DNA of 64,000 nucleotides. It comes from Candidatus Methylomirabilis sp. (GTDB lineage: Bacteria; Muiribacteriota; Ozemobacteria; Ozemobacterales; Ozemobacteraceae). The stretch covers positions 1-64,000 of the forward strand of contig DYKG01000012.1 of assembly GCA_020722725.1 (NCBI GenBank), in the 5' to 3' direction. Both the position numbers and the translations under genes were made by a program. Numbering within the stretch: the first letter of the stretch is position 1; each line of letters begins with the position of its first letter. Below, in pieces: positions 9,136 through 17,913 of this stretch. Under the pieces are notes generated by a model. It saw only the letters and a program-made list of their open reading frames with translations. It was not told where the DNA came from and made no database searches.

Positions 9136-10374
9136 ATGAACAGAGAAAGGCGGAATCCGAAAGCTTTCGGACTTCTGACGGCACTATTTATAGTGCTGAT
9201 TTTAACCCTTGTCGGTTGTGAAAAGGGATCATTGGGGTTGAGTGGCGGTGCCATTTCGGGCACTGTACTTGACAGCCAGACCCTGGTCGGAATTGCAGGC
9301 GTCAGTGTCATTGCCAAGTCAGGACTGGATGCAAATAAAGCCACCAAGTTCACCTCGACTGACAGTAACGGCAATTACCATCTGGGTGATATGCGGTCTG
9401 ACGAATGGACTCTGACTTTTGACAAATTCGGTTACAACCCGATTGACGAAACAGCTTCCAGTTCTCCGAAGGTTGTGGTGGTGAACAATGAAACCTCCAT
9501 CGTTCCCCCTGTTCGCATGGATTCCACCATCGACAACCAGTACATTACAGTCAGAGGGACTCTGAAAGACGCCACCAACGGAACCCTGATAACCTACGGT
9601 AATGCCAATTTCGTGTTTGGAAAAGAAGCCTTCAACAATCGACTGCCCAGTGAATTTACTACGGGGTTCAGAATCCCCGCTTCTCCTGTTCCAATTTCGC
9701 TCGATATTTCAGTAGCCGGTTATGCTCCTGTTAATTTGCCGATTAACCGGCCTGCTGCTGATGTGGATCTTGGAACAATTATGCTGCAGCCGGAATCATA
9801 TCAGATCGTCGGCCGCTGGACCGATGTTCCGGGCTGGGTTTTCCAGGAAGCGCCGACTGCAAACATCTTCGCCTATGCCGGAAACCGCCTCGTAGCGACT
9901 TCCACTTCGACGCTTAATTCCCAATCATTTACCATTCCCGGTATTCCCAAGGGAACCTCGGTTTCGATTGAAGCTGAAATCAAAGGTTATCGCATGAACG
10001 GGCCAGTTGTTGTTTACCCCAGCGGTGATTTCCAGGGAACGATTTACCAGACATTCTCTCTGAAGAATAACTTCGCCCAGATAATGCGCGATGTAAGACT
10101 GGTTATCAGCGGCAATGGCATTACCACCAACGATTACGTTGGCGGTTTCTGTGAACAGACCGGAACTCAATGGCCGCAGACGATTGTAACCAATCCACCC
10201 GGGTTCACCATCGGAACGCCACGCGTTATCGATTTGGGAACTCAGCAGATTCCAACTGGATATACACTTTCTTTCTCTGGATACATAGTCGGTGCGGGAA
10301 CCATTACCACCGAAGAAGTGCGCATCAATGATGATGGCACCGATGCTCAGATTGTTACAATACAGGTGAATTGA
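9136..10374 (+). CDS. Lipoprotein with carboxypeptidase-regulatory-like domains, paralogue B
   Basis: 412 residues from the ATG eight bases after GGAGG (an ATG at 9094 in frame lacks a site). The signal peptide ends in LVGC, followed by EKGSLGLSGGAISGTVLDSQ. A regulatory-like beta domain follows with TDSNGNYHLGDMRSDEWTLTF, closely parallel to the tail of the same domain in paralogue A. A second shared segment is WTDVPGWVFQEAPTANIFAY, matching the NLPGYV region of A. Probably membrane-anchored and facing outward. Function unknown. Confidence 0.8.
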   Translation: MNRERRNPKAFGLLTALFIVLILTLVGCEKGSLGLSGGAISGTVLDSQTLVGIAGVSVIAKSGLDANKATKFTSTDSNGNYHLGDMRSDEWTLTFDKFGYNPIDETASSSPKVVVVNNETSIVPPVRMDSTIDNQYITVRGTLKDATNGTLITYGNANFVFGKEAFNNRLPSEFTTGFRIPASPVPISLDISVAGYAPVNLPINRPAADVDLGTIMLQPESYQIVGRWTDVPGWVFQEAPTANIFAYAGNRLVATSTSTLNSQSFTIPGIPKGTSVSIEAEIKGYRMNGPVVVYPSGDFQGTIYQTFSLKNNFAQIMRDVRLVISGNGITTNDYVGGFCEQTGTQWPQTIVTNPPGFTIGTPRVIDLGTQQIPTGYTLSFSGYIVGAGTITTEEVRINDDGTDAQIVTIQVN

Positions 10375-10417
10375 TATGAAAAATACCACTTCTCATACTG
10401 ACGGGGGGTTTAATTAC

Positions 10418-11872
10418 ATGAATCTTAGATTCTTGGGCGGATGGTTCCTGGTTCTTGCAGGAATCGGCATTCTGTTGACGATGGGCTGCGAAAAAGGGGC
10501 CCTGGGTGTAAAACCTGCGGTGGTTACCGGTCAGATTGTTGACAAGGATAACCCTACTCTTGGCGTGGCCAATGCTGTGGTAAAGATGGTGTCGAAAGAA
10601 CAGGTCGGCAGCAGCGAACTCAAACAGGGTGCAACCTATGCAACTGCAGTTACCAATGCTGAGGGAAATTTCATTTTCGAGAACGTATCAGCCGATAACG
10701 TGGTTTTTGAAATTGAAGCCAGCGGTTATGCCAAATCACAGTACCCTGAAGTCTCATCAACAGCAACCCAAGATGGCGAAACCGCTCTGACTGCGGTTGT
10801 TGACAAAGTTTACATTCGCAGTGGCTCGGTAACCAATCTTGGTCGCATCAGCATGCGCAAGATTGCCAACCCACTGCCTGAAACCATTACTGCCAGCATC
10901 GTGCTGCGTGACAGTAAAACCATGGAAATTCTTGATGAGTCGGCAGGTCCGGTGACCATATCGTTCAACAATCAGGCAATTACACTGCCGGTTACCAACT
11001 GGAGAAACGGCCTTGATCTGACTGGCAATCCCATTGTTCTTACTGCCGAATCTGAATTCAAGGTCATGGTTCGTGCCAATCCCAGTTTCTACCTGGCTAA
11101 AGAAGAAACTTTGTCTGGTTCGGGCAACATTCAGGCTGATATTCTTGTAACTCCGGTTACTTACAATATTTTGCTGAGATGCACCAACGTGCCGGATTAC
11201 ATTGATGGTGGAGTTGTAAATGTCTTTGCCGAAACAATCAAAGGCGATAAACCTCCTCAAGTGATTGCCACTCATACATTAGATGATCTTGGCAATCTCT
11301 CTGCCCCGAATCTGCCTGAAATTATTACCATACCTGGACTGGCACTTCCCGTGAATCTTAGAATACAGGTCAGAGGCTATCATGACGAAGTAATGGTTAT
11401 CTCGCAGGATAATCTTCCCGCCGGAACAATGGGAACCTACCGCCTCGATGTTAACTTCCTTGAAAATATTCAGGGTCCGATTATTTACCACCCGACAATT
11501 GCATCTCAAGCTGGTTTGCTTGATAACCGTATCAGACGTAATGTAATTTTAAGAGTGGCTGGTCCTCATCTTATTGCGGGCGATTCAACCGATGCTTTTA
11601 TCAATCTTCCTTATGAAAGCAAAACTTATGTGAATGACATCGGTGATGCTTCTTGGGTAAGCAACAATGGCGGTCCCGTAGATGTAATTTTCAATAACAC
11701 TGTTGTTGGTTACAATCTTACTTATACAGTCAGCGTGACTGCCGGGAGTCCTTTGAGTATTGCATCAGGGTCGTATGTTATAAGCCTCGAAAATCCAATA
11801 ATGGTAAGCCCCCCGCAGGATTCAAACAACCCGGCTTTGCTTATCGGTGTACCAGCAGAAAGACCCCAATAA
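10418..11872 (+). CDS. Lipoprotein with carboxypeptidase-regulatory-like domains, paralogue C
   Basis: 484 residues, with lipobox LTMGC followed by EKGALGVKPAVVTGQIVDKD. TNAEGNFIFENVSADNVVFEIEASGY is the beta domain, and RCTNVPDYIDGGVVNVFAE corresponds to the second shared segment of A and B. The start at 10418 follows a G-run eight to nine bases upstream; ATG 10376 in the same frame is possible and would begin two bases after the stop of paralogue B. Co-transcribed with B. Function unknown. Confidence 0.8.
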   Translation: MNLRFLGGWFLVLAGIGILLTMGCEKGALGVKPAVVTGQIVDKDNPTLGVANAVVKMVSKEQVGSSELKQGATYATAVTNAEGNFIFENVSADNVVFEIEASGYAKSQYPEVSSTATQDGETALTAVVDKVYIRSGSVTNLGRISMRKIANPLPETITASIVLRDSKTMEILDESAGPVTISFNNQAITLPVTNWRNGLDLTGNPIVLTAESEFKVMVRANPSFYLAKEETLSGSGNIQADILVTPVTYNILLRCTNVPDYIDGGVVNVFAETIKGDKPPQVIATHTLDDLGNLSAPNLPEIITIPGLALPVNLRIQVRGYHDEVMVISQDNLPAGTMGTYRLDVNFLENIQGPIIYHPTIASQAGLLDNRIRRNVILRVAGPHLIAGDSTDAFINLPYESKTYVNDIGDASWVSNNGGPVDVIFNNTVVGYNLTYTVSVTAGSPLSIASGSYVISLENPIMVSPPQDSNNPALLIGVPAERPQ

Positions 11873-11968
11873 CAGTGACCTGAAAAATATTCGTAGAGGC
11901 CGGCCACTGCGCCGGCCCGCTTAATTTTAGACCAGCATTTGTTCGAAATTAAATCATTCGTTTAAAAC

Positions 11969-12007
11969 AAAATCGGGGTCTGAAGAAAATCTTCAGGCCC
12001 CGATTTT
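11969..12007. terminator. Bidirectional intrinsic terminator
   Basis: A stem of about 17 base pairs, AAAATCGGGGTCTGAAG with CTTCAGGCCCCGATTTT, with one wobble pair. It lies between the convergent paralogue C and phosphopentomutase genes and is followed by T-rich sequence. A GC-rich hairpin, GGCCGGC/GCCGGCC near 11899-11920, precedes it. Confidence 0.88.
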
Positions 12008-12029
12008 GCTTTTGCGTGATTTTATTAGC

Positions 12030-13175
12030 TTAAATAACCGGAGTGCCTTTTGGGTAGTTTACCCCAAGGTGTTTGGCGACGGTTGCGGCTACATCCCAGA
12101 AGCCTTTTCTGATACCGAGATCTTTGCCGGGTTTGCCGGGCCGATACACGAGAAGCGGCACCGCTTCGCGGGTATGGTCTGAGCCTTTATAGGTCGGGTC
12201 ACAGCCGTGGTCAGCGGTAATCATAAGAATGTCATCATTTTTCATGGTTTTAACAAACTTGCCCAGCCAGAGGTCAAACTCTTCAAGGGCTTTGCGGTAG
12301 CCGGGCACATCACGGCGATGCCCATAGTTCATGTCGGTTTCGACCAGATTGGTAAAAATGAAGCCATCTTTGACTTTTTGCATCGCTTCATCGGTTTTCT
12401 GCATTCCATCAGCGTTACTCTTGGTGGTAACGTGGGGCTCAACGCCTTGGCCGGCAAAAATATCGTAAATTTTGCCGACACCGTATGTCGGAATGCCCTT
12501 GGCTTTCAGCACGTCAAGAACGGTCTCGTCAGGGGTCAAACTGAAATCATGGCGGTTGGGGGTTCGGGTGTATCTGCCCGAAGTTCCAAGGAAGGGGCGG
12601 GCGATGACCCGTGCTGCGCCAAGATCAGGCGGTTGCAGCATATCGCGGGCAACCTGGCAGATGCGATAAAGTTCTTTCAGCGGAATGATTTCTTCATGAG
12701 CGGCAATCTGAAACACCGAATCAGCCGAAGTGTAAACGATCGGGTTGCCGGTTTTTACATGTTCATCGCCAAGCTGCTGAATTATTTCAGTGCCCGAAGC
12801 AGGGTAATTGCCGATGGTTTTGCGGCCAATCGCTTTTTCGAATTTTTCAATGAATTCTTTCGGAAATCCGTCGGGAAAAACCGGAAAAGCGAAATCAATT
12901 TTGGCTCCCATCATTTCCCAGTGGCCGGTGGTAGTATCTTTGCCCGGTGAAAGTTCATACATGATGCCGTATGAGCCATTGGTTTCTTTAGTTGGCGCAA
13001 CGCCAACGATGTCGGCCAGATTGCCCAGCCCCATTTTCTGCATATTGGGAACATTCAATCCGCCGGCAACTCGCGCCAGATTTGGGATGGTTGCCGCACC
13101 GGTATCGCCATATTCGGCCTGGTCAGGCATCGGGCCGATGCCTGCGCTGTCAAGTACTATACATATAGCTCGCAT
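12030..13175 (-). CDS. deoB: Phosphopentomutase, last gene of the BMC operon
   Basis: DeoB interconverts (deoxy)ribose 1-phosphate and 5-phosphate. The 381 residues contain the alkaline-phosphatase-superfamily metal site beginning at Asp9 in [20 protein letters not shown], the nucleophile region [18 protein letters not shown], and [12 protein letters not shown]. Start ATG 13175 is chosen by the family start ([10 protein letters not shown]); an in-frame TTG upstream gives a poly-lysine extension. Last gene downstream of the shell and enzyme genes, separated from rpiB by 231 bases with palindromic repeats. Inferred role: feeding phosphorylase-derived (deoxy)ribose 1-phosphate to the compartment. 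No encapsulation peptide is visible, so it probably acts outside the shell. Confidence 0.95.
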   Translation of the reverse strand: MRAICIVLDSAGIGPMPDQAEYGDTGAATIPNLARVAGGLNVPNMQKMGLGNLADIVGVAPTKETNGSYGIMYELSPGKDTTTGHWEMMGAKIDFAFPVFPDGFPKEFIEKFEKAIGRKTIGNYPASGTEIIQQLGDEHVKTGNPIVYTSADSVFQIAAHEEIIPLKELYRICQVARDMLQPPDLGAARVIARPFLGTSGRYTRTPNRHDFSLTPDETVLDVLKAKGIPTYGVGKIYDIFAGQGVEPHVTTKSNADGMQKTDEAMQKVKDGFIFTNLVETDMNYGHRRDVPGYRKALEEFDLWLGKFVKTMKNDDILMITADHGCDPTYKGSDHTREAVPLLVYRPGKPGKDLGIRKGFWDVAATVAKHLGVNYPKGTPVI

Positions 13176-13230
13176 TTCAATTTTTTTCCTTTTCAAAAAT
13201 TTGTGGTTGTAATTTACAAAAAACCTTATG

Positions 13231-13257
13231 CGATCATCGAGCCTGTCGAAATGACCG
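13231..13257. repeat. Dispersed palindromic repeat, partial copy
   Basis: The sequence contains GAGCCTGTCGAAATGACCG, the same half-element seen in the copy at 84-119 (GAGCCCATT...TCGAAATGACCG). It lies immediately upstream of the full element at 13269. Confidence 0.5.
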
Positions 13258-13268
13258 ATTCAACACCT

Positions 13269-13302
13269 GTCACTTCGACCAGTTAAACTGGCTCAGTGAC
13301 CG
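13269..13302. repeat. Dispersed palindromic repeat, copy 2
   Basis: Outer arms GTCACTTCGACC and GGCTCAGTGAC surround AGTTAAACT. The element aligns over its full 34 bases with the reverse complement of 84-119 with few differences. It sits between rpiB and deoB, where the hairpin could stabilise the upstream message or reduce deoB expression. Confidence 0.6.
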
Positions 13303-13406
13303 TTCTGGTTAAAAACTGTTTAAACAAGAATAGCCTGAAACTCCAAAATCAAAGAATTATTCAGGTTTTTTAGCCACAGGGCTGGTAAATTGATATTTTC
13401 AAAGAA

Positions 13407-13868
13407 TCAACAACTATTGTTCTTATAAATATCTTCGATTTTCATGATTTTTTCAACCCGATTTGCATGACGCCCCGGAGCCGGGGCTGTCTCAAGCCAC
13501 AGATCGACGATCTGCTTCATGTAGCCGGTGCCGATAACCATGCTGCCAAGGGTCAGGACATTAGCATGATTATGTTCGCGGCTGTTGCGTGCGGTATAAA
13601 GGTCGTTGCAGCAGGCGGCACGAACTCCCGGCACTTTGTTGGCCGCCATGCATGAGCCGATTCCCGCACCATCAATGATTATTCCGAGGGTGTGGGGGTT
13701 CTGAGAAACCCGAGAAGCCACGAGAAAAGCAATGTCGGGATAATCTACCGCAGCAGTCGAGTAGGCACCAACGTCGTCATAAACGATGCCCTTTGAATCG
13801 AGATGTTTTTTCAATTCTTCTTTATGGGGAAATCCGCCGTGATCGGCACCTATTACCAGTTTAGGCAT
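13407..13868 (-). CDS. RpiB-like ribose-5-phosphate isomerase homologue of the BMC operon
   Basis: 153 residues of the RpiB/LacAB fold. GADHGGFPHKEELKKHL, VDYPDIA, MAANKVPGVRAA and REHNHANVLTLGS align along the family. In E. coli RpiB a cysteine in CGTGIG acts as base; here the motif reads DGAGIGS, with Asp66 in place of that cysteine. Some RpiB enzymes replace it with serine and use another residue, so activity is possible but the substrate may differ. RpiB-like proteins are a hallmark of the sugar-phosphate-utilising BMC class. The start shares a base with the pduT stop (TGATG), so translation is coupled. Confidence 0.88.
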   Translation of the reverse strand: MPKLVIGADHGGFPHKEELKKHLDSKGIVYDDVGAYSTAAVDYPDIAFLVASRVSQNPHTLGIIIDGAGIGSCMAANKVPGVRAACCNDLYTARNSREHNHANVLTLGSMVIGTGYMKQIVDLWLETAPAPGRHANRVEKIMKIEDIYKNNSC

Positions 13869-14422
13869 CAGATAAACTCCTGAAAAAGCTCTTCTCTGGG
13901 TCGTGGAATAACCACATGATGAACCACCAGACCCTTGCCTTCGAGTGAGCTGATGCCGGCAGCCACTGCGGCTTCTACTGCAGCCACATCACCGGTCATT
14001 GTGTAAAAAGCTTTGCCGCCGATTGCCATGGCAATGCGAATTTCACAAAGAGTTACGTTGGCAGCCTTTACCGAAGCGTCAGCAGCAAGAATCGCGGAAA
14101 CGATGTCGAAAGTCTCGATGACCCCAAGAGCCCCGGTTTCTTTAACCTGATTGGTCGCGGTCATTGCCGGGTAAATCTGCGGATGAAGGTTGGGAATGAC
14201 CAGATCATTTACCAGATAGCCTTGTCCCATGCGGATTCCAGCTTCAACGCTGGCTTCTACTGCTGCCACATCACCCCATACCAGGCACACGAATTTGCCC
14301 GGGCAGACGGTTCGCGAAAGAACCAGTTCTACCGAAGCGGTTTTCAGCATGGTGTCGGTAACCAGATAACCGACTGAGATGCTTGATAATTCAATCAGTC
14401 CAATGGCGTTTTGATTAATCAT
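13868..14422 (-). CDS. pduT: Tandem-domain BMC shell protein, PduT type
   Basis: 184 residues with two BMC domains: about 5-90 (AIGLIELSSISVGYLVTD) and 95-180 (GALGVIETFDIVSAILAAD). Length and layout match Salmonella PduT, a pseudohexameric trimer whose pore cysteine in CPGKF binds a [4Fe-4S] cluster. The same motif, TVCPGKF with Cys40, is present here. The inferred role is moving electrons or a cluster through the shell together with PduS, the preceding gene. It follows pduS by seven bases. Confidence 0.9.
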   Translation of the reverse strand: MINQNAIGLIELSSISVGYLVTDTMLKTASVELVLSRTVCPGKFVCLVWGDVAAVEASVEAGIRMGQGYLVNDLVIPNLHPQIYPAMTATNQVKETGALGVIETFDIVSAILAADASVKAANVTLCEIRIAMAIGGKAFYTMTGDVAAVEAAVAAGISSLEGKGLVVHHVVIPRPREELFQEFI

Positions 14423-14429
14423 TTGAACC

Positions 14430-15743
14430 TCATTCTCTGGTGATGGTAACAGACTGGTCGGTGACCGCGGTTACTTTGCCGCTGATCGTGGCATGCAGAG
14501 CCGCGCCCAGTTTTCCTTCGGGTATGGCGGCGACAAGCTGGCCGATTTTTACTTTTTCACCGACTTTTACCACCGGCATAGAAGGCGCGCCAATGTGCAT
14601 TTTCAATGGTAGAAGAACTTTTTCGAATCTGACGTTAACCGCTTCATACGGAGCCTTTTTGTCATATTCGAGCAGTGCCAGCTTTTTAAGCAGCCTTTCG
14701 ATGCTGACCCGGCGCACTGAACGCATGGGGTTTACCGTTGGCGGGCCTTTGAAATCAGCGGCCTTTACGCCTTTTGCCAGGTGATTGCGTTTGGAAATCC
14801 GGCACATTTCTCTGGGGGTCAGGTCTTCGGGGCATGAAAAAAGGGAACACAGACCGCATTCGCTGCAGAAAATCGAATCAATTGCATAGTTTGAGTCGGC
14901 ATAAGGGGCGAACTGGGAGGTGCGCATTGCTTTATGGGGCCTGATCGGGTAACCGAGCAGAGCTCTCGGGCACAACTCGCTGCAGTCGGTGCATTGATCG
15001 CAGGCTGAGCGGGCGATGCGTGAATTTTCATGGTCGTTGCGCTTCATTTTTCTTATCAGAACGTGATCATCTGGCAAAGCGATCAGACCGCCGCAGGTTT
15101 TGCTGACGATTTCAGTAACCGGGTTGCTGATCAGCCGGCCCATCATTGGCCCGCCGTCAATAACACAAAGGCCTCTCAGGTCGTTCAACCCTGCAAGGCT
15201 AAGGGCCTCGGCTACCGTAATTCCAAAGGGAATTTCGATGGTTTTCGGCATTGGCAAAGCCCCGGTCAGGGTGAGAAATTTTGTGGTAACCGGGCGTTGG
15301 CGGCCCAGATTCATCAGGGTTTCCACATTGCTGACCACGCAGCCGATGTTGAGTGGAATGCCGCCGAAGGGAATCAGCTTGCCGGTTGCTTCATAAACCA
15401 GCTCATACTCGTCGCCGGCGGGGTAAAAATCACCAAGCGGCAGCATTTTGATACGTTTGTCGGGAACGGCTTTTTCGAGATAAGCCAGCAGTTTGGCGTA
15501 TTTTTTCTTCATGCCGATGAATGACTGGCGCGCGCCGGTCATTTCCATGGCCATGATCAATCCTCTGAAGAAATCGTCGGTAAAGTGCCAGAGAATTTCT
15601 TTGTCTTTGTGCAGCAGCGGTTCACATTCGGCGGCGTTAACGATGATCGCGTCGACGTTTTTGGCCGCCAGCTTCACATGGGTGGGAAAACCGGCACCGC
15701 CACAGCCAACCAGGCCAAGTTCTGCCAGATTAAAATTTGCCAT
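14430..15743 (-). CDS. pduS: PduS-like flavin/iron-sulfur oxidoreductase (RnfC family)
   Basis: 437 residues. The N-terminal SLBB/RnfC-like NADH and FMN-binding part begins LGLVGCGGAGFPTHVKLAAK and includes VNAAECEPLL. Two [4Fe-4S] sites follow: Cys248, 251, 254, 258 (CDQCTDCSELCP) and Cys293, 296, 299, 304 (CSECGLCSLFSCP). A C-terminal lipoyl-like hammerhead closes the protein. In propanediol compartments PduS reduces cobalamin using NADH and contacts PduT. No B12-dependent enzyme is encoded nearby, so here it more likely re-oxidises NADH from the aldehyde dehydrogenase, with electrons leaving through PduT. A terminator-like hairpin separates it from the upstream gene. Confidence 0.92.
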   Translation of the reverse strand: MANFNLAELGLVGCGGAGFPTHVKLAAKNVDAIIVNAAECEPLLHKDKEILWHFTDDFFRGLIMAMEMTGARQSFIGMKKKYAKLLAYLEKAVPDKRIKMLPLGDFYPAGDEYELVYEATGKLIPFGGIPLNIGCVVSNVETLMNLGRQRPVTTKFLTLTGALPMPKTIEIPFGITVAEALSLAGLNDLRGLCVIDGGPMMGRLISNPVTEIVSKTCGGLIALPDDHVLIRKMKRNDHENSRIARSACDQCTDCSELCPRALLGYPIRPHKAMRTSQFAPYADSNYAIDSIFCSECGLCSLFSCPEDLTPREMCRISKRNHLAKGVKAADFKGPPTVNPMRSVRRVSIERLLKKLALLEYDKKAPYEAVNVRFEKVLLPLKMHIGAPSMPVVKVGEKVKIGQLVAAIPEGKLGAALHATISGKVTAVTDQSVTITRE

Positions 15744-15762
15744 TTTTATTTCCAGTTCTGAT

Positions 15763-15820
15763 AAAAAACTGCATCAGTTTCTTCTGCCATTTTGCGGCAA
15801 AACGCGAAAACCGATGCAGT
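15763..15820 (-). terminator. Terminator-like hairpin inside the BMC operon
   Basis: On the minus strand ACTGCATCGGTTTTC pairs with GAAACTGATGCAGT with one mismatch and a bulge. An inner TTTTG/CAAAA helix continues the stem, which is followed directly by TTTTTT. It lies between the aldehyde dehydrogenase stop and the pduS start, so it probably attenuates the pduS-pduT-rpiB-deoB half relative to the shell and enzyme genes upstream. Confidence 0.72.
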
Positions 15821-15833
15821 CGGGAATCTGATT

Positions 15834-17249
15834 TTACACGATTCTGAAAGAATCTACGATAACGCAGCGTCTTTGCCGGGTGAATGAGCGGGCAGTCGTA
15901 ATACCTTCACCAGTTGGCGAAGCAATGGTCATGGTGGTGCAGCCTTCGCCACCAAAACCCAGACCGGCATAGCTTGGCCCGTTTTTAACGAAGATCGAGC
16001 AGTCACATTTTCTTGCCATCAGGTGAAGGTTGTCGATGTTCTTGCTGTGCATTACCGCAGTGTGCCGATTGCCGTGTTCAACTTTTACTGCCAGATCAAT
16101 TGCAGCATAAACATCGCGAACCCGAACCAGTGGAATAACCGGCATCAACAGTTCTTCAACGACAAACGGATGATCGGGCGCCACTTCACAGAGAACGATA
16201 CGTGTATCATCGGGAACACGAACGCCTATTTCGGCTAGAATAACTGAAGCGTTGCGCCCCACCAGTTTTCGATTGGGAGCACCGGTTTTCTGATCGATGC
16301 ATATTTTTTCAAGCTGCATGATCTCACGGGCTGATGCTTCGTAAGCTCCACTGTTGCGCATGTGCTTTTTGAGATCATCGGCAACGGATTCGACAACGAT
16401 AATTTCTTTTTCGGCAATACATAGAACGTTGTTGTCGAGGCTGGCCCCAGAAATTATATCGCGGGCAGCTTTGCGCAGGTCAGCGGTTTCGTCGACCACG
16501 GCAGGCGGGTTGCCTGGGCCGGCTGCGATGTATTTTTTCTGAGATTTGGATGCAGCGGCAACCACACCAGGGCCGCCGGTTACCGTCAGAAGTCTGATCC
16601 CCGGGTGCGTCATAATCTTTTGAGCATTATCCTGATTGGCCTCGGCAACTGTGGTCAAAAGGTTTTCCGGACCTCCCGCTTCGACGATGGCATCGTTGAG
16701 AAGGCTCATGGTGAACCGGCTACAGCCGGCAGCTGCGGGGTGGGGGGCAAAAACAACGCCATTACCGGCTGCAATCATACTTATGGAATTATTGATGACT
16801 GAGGCGGTTGGGTTGGTTGATGGAGTAATGGCACCGATTACGCCGTATGGAGCGAGTTCCATAATTGTGAGTCCGTGATCCCCTGAATTTGCGGTGGGGT
16901 AAAGATCTTCAAGACCCGGCGTCTTTTCGATAACCAGCTTGTTCTTTTGAATTTTGTCTTCAATTCTGCCGTAGCCGGTTTCCTGATGGGCAAACCGGGC
17001 AAGTTCTTCAACTTTTTCCATCGAGCGCCGCCGCATATTGGCAATGATCTTTTCGCGGGTGGCAAGGGGAAGATCCATGAGCTGTTTCTGCGCCTTATCT
17101 GCGGCAGCAACAGCTTCATCGACGGTAATGAAAACCCCCCGTCCGGCAGGTACTGCAGAACTTGTCTGGGGCGCAGCGACTCCGGATACATTCAGCTTTT
17201 TGATCACTTCCTGAACGATCAGGCTCAAATCTTCCCTTGAAACGCTCAT
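15834..17249 (-). CDS. CoA-acylating aldehyde dehydrogenase, PduP/EutE type
   Basis: Oxidises an aldehyde to acyl-CoA with NAD+ inside the compartment. The 471 residues begin with an amphipathic helix, SREDLSLIVQEVIKKLNV (about 4-21), then a flexible Ala/Pro linker; this is the usual encapsulation peptide. The catalytic cysteine is Cys277 in NNVLCIAEKE, and the NAD-binding segment VTGGPGVV is intact. The aldehyde is not specified by sequence. Acetaldehyde is the natural candidate if deoxyribose 5-phosphate is cleaved, but no aldolase is encoded in the window. Confidence 0.93.
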   Translation of the reverse strand: MSVSREDLSLIVQEVIKKLNVSGVAAPQTSSAVPAGRGVFITVDEAVAAADKAQKQLMDLPLATREKIIANMRRRSMEKVEELARFAHQETGYGRIEDKIQKNKLVIEKTPGLEDLYPTANSGDHGLTIMELAPYGVIGAITPSTNPTASVINNSISMIAAGNGVVFAPHPAAAGCSRFTMSLLNDAIVEAGGPENLLTTVAEANQDNAQKIMTHPGIRLLTVTGGPGVVAAASKSQKKYIAAGPGNPPAVVDETADLRKAARDIISGASLDNNVLCIAEKEIIVVESVADDLKKHMRNSGAYEASAREIMQLEKICIDQKTGAPNRKLVGRNASVILAEIGVRVPDDTRIVLCEVAPDHPFVVEELLMPVIPLVRVRDVYAAIDLAVKVEHGNRHTAVMHSKNIDNLHLMARKCDCSIFVKNGPSYAGLGFGGEGCTTMTIASPTGEGITTARSFTRQRRCVIVDSFRIV

Positions 17250-17283
17250 TTAAGTTTCTCCCGAATATTAGCGCTCAGAGGGC

Positions 17284-17565
17284 TCAGGAACGTTCCGAGT
17301 CAAATACCACTTCATCTACGATGGCGCAGACGGCGGCATCGACTGGTTTTTTGAGGGTTCTTTCGGTTAAACGAGCCGAACTCCCTGAAACCACCAGAAC
17401 GTTCTCTGAGGCTCCGGCTCCAACCGCGTCAACAGCTACAACATGATTGCCAGTCGGTTTTTTCGTATCAAGAGCCAGCTCTTCTACCACGAGAAATTTC
17501 ATGCCAATCAAGCTGTTATCTTTGCGGGTACAAACAACAGTACCGCATACGCGGCCAAGTATCAT
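17284..17565 (-). CDS. BMC-P pentameric vertex protein (EutN/CcmL family)
   Basis: 93 residues starting MILGRVCGTVVCTRKDNSLIGMKFLVVEEL, the standard EutN/CcmL/PduN opening, with VAVDAVGAGASENVLVVSGSSAR and DAAVCAIVDEV. Such proteins form pentamers that cap icosahedral shell vertices. Only one BMC-P gene is present, lying between BMC-H and the aldehyde dehydrogenase. Confidence 0.95.
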   Translation of the reverse strand: MILGRVCGTVVCTRKDNSLIGMKFLVVEELALDTKKPTGNHVVAVDAVGAGASENVLVVSGSSARLTERTLKKPVDAAVCAIVDEVVFDSERS

Positions 17566-17583
17566 AGCTTTATTCCTGCTTTA

Positions 17584-17880
17584 TTACTTCTTGGAGTTGG
17601 CGATCATTTCGCGAATCGGCATAACTTCATCAAGATTCTGATGAGGGCGGGGAATAACATGAACGCAGACCAGTTCGCCGATTTTCTTGGCGGCGGCTGC
17701 ACCGGCATCAGTAGCAGCTTTAACTGCGGCAACATCGCCTCTTACGAAAGCAGTTACGTAGCCTGAACCGATTTTTTCCCAGCCTACCAGTTTAACGTTG
17801 GCGGCCTTGACCATTGCGTCAGTTGCTTCGATAAGTGCGGTTAATCCTTTAGTTTCAATCATACCCAGGGCTTCCTGCAT
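17584..17880 (-). CDS. BMC-H hexameric shell protein (PduA/EutM type)
   Basis: 98 residues with one Pfam-BMC fold: [26 protein letters not shown], the pore loop [18 protein letters not shown], and [15 protein letters not shown]. The GSG pore resembles PduA and EutM, which pass small polar metabolites. The ATG at 17880 is five bases from a strong GGAGG; an earlier TTG is rejected because it overlaps that site. It is the only BMC-H in the operon, so the facets are probably built from this one protein plus PduT. Confidence 0.95.
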   Translation of the reverse strand: MQEALGMIETKGLTALIEATDAMVKAANVKLVGWEKIGSGYVTAFVRGDVAAVKAATDAGAAAAKKIGELVCVHVIPRPHQNLDEVMPIREMIANSKK

Positions 17881-17913
17881 GATGACCTCCAAAAATATTT
17901 TTAAGCAGATTTT

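Noticed and set aside
12207-12950. Open frame of 247 codons opposite deoB
   Set aside because: Antisense to a strongly conserved enzyme, no ribosome-binding site, composition typical of a shadow frame.
13197-13406. Small gene between rpiB and deoB
   Set aside because: No frame with start signals; the space is filled by palindromic repeats.
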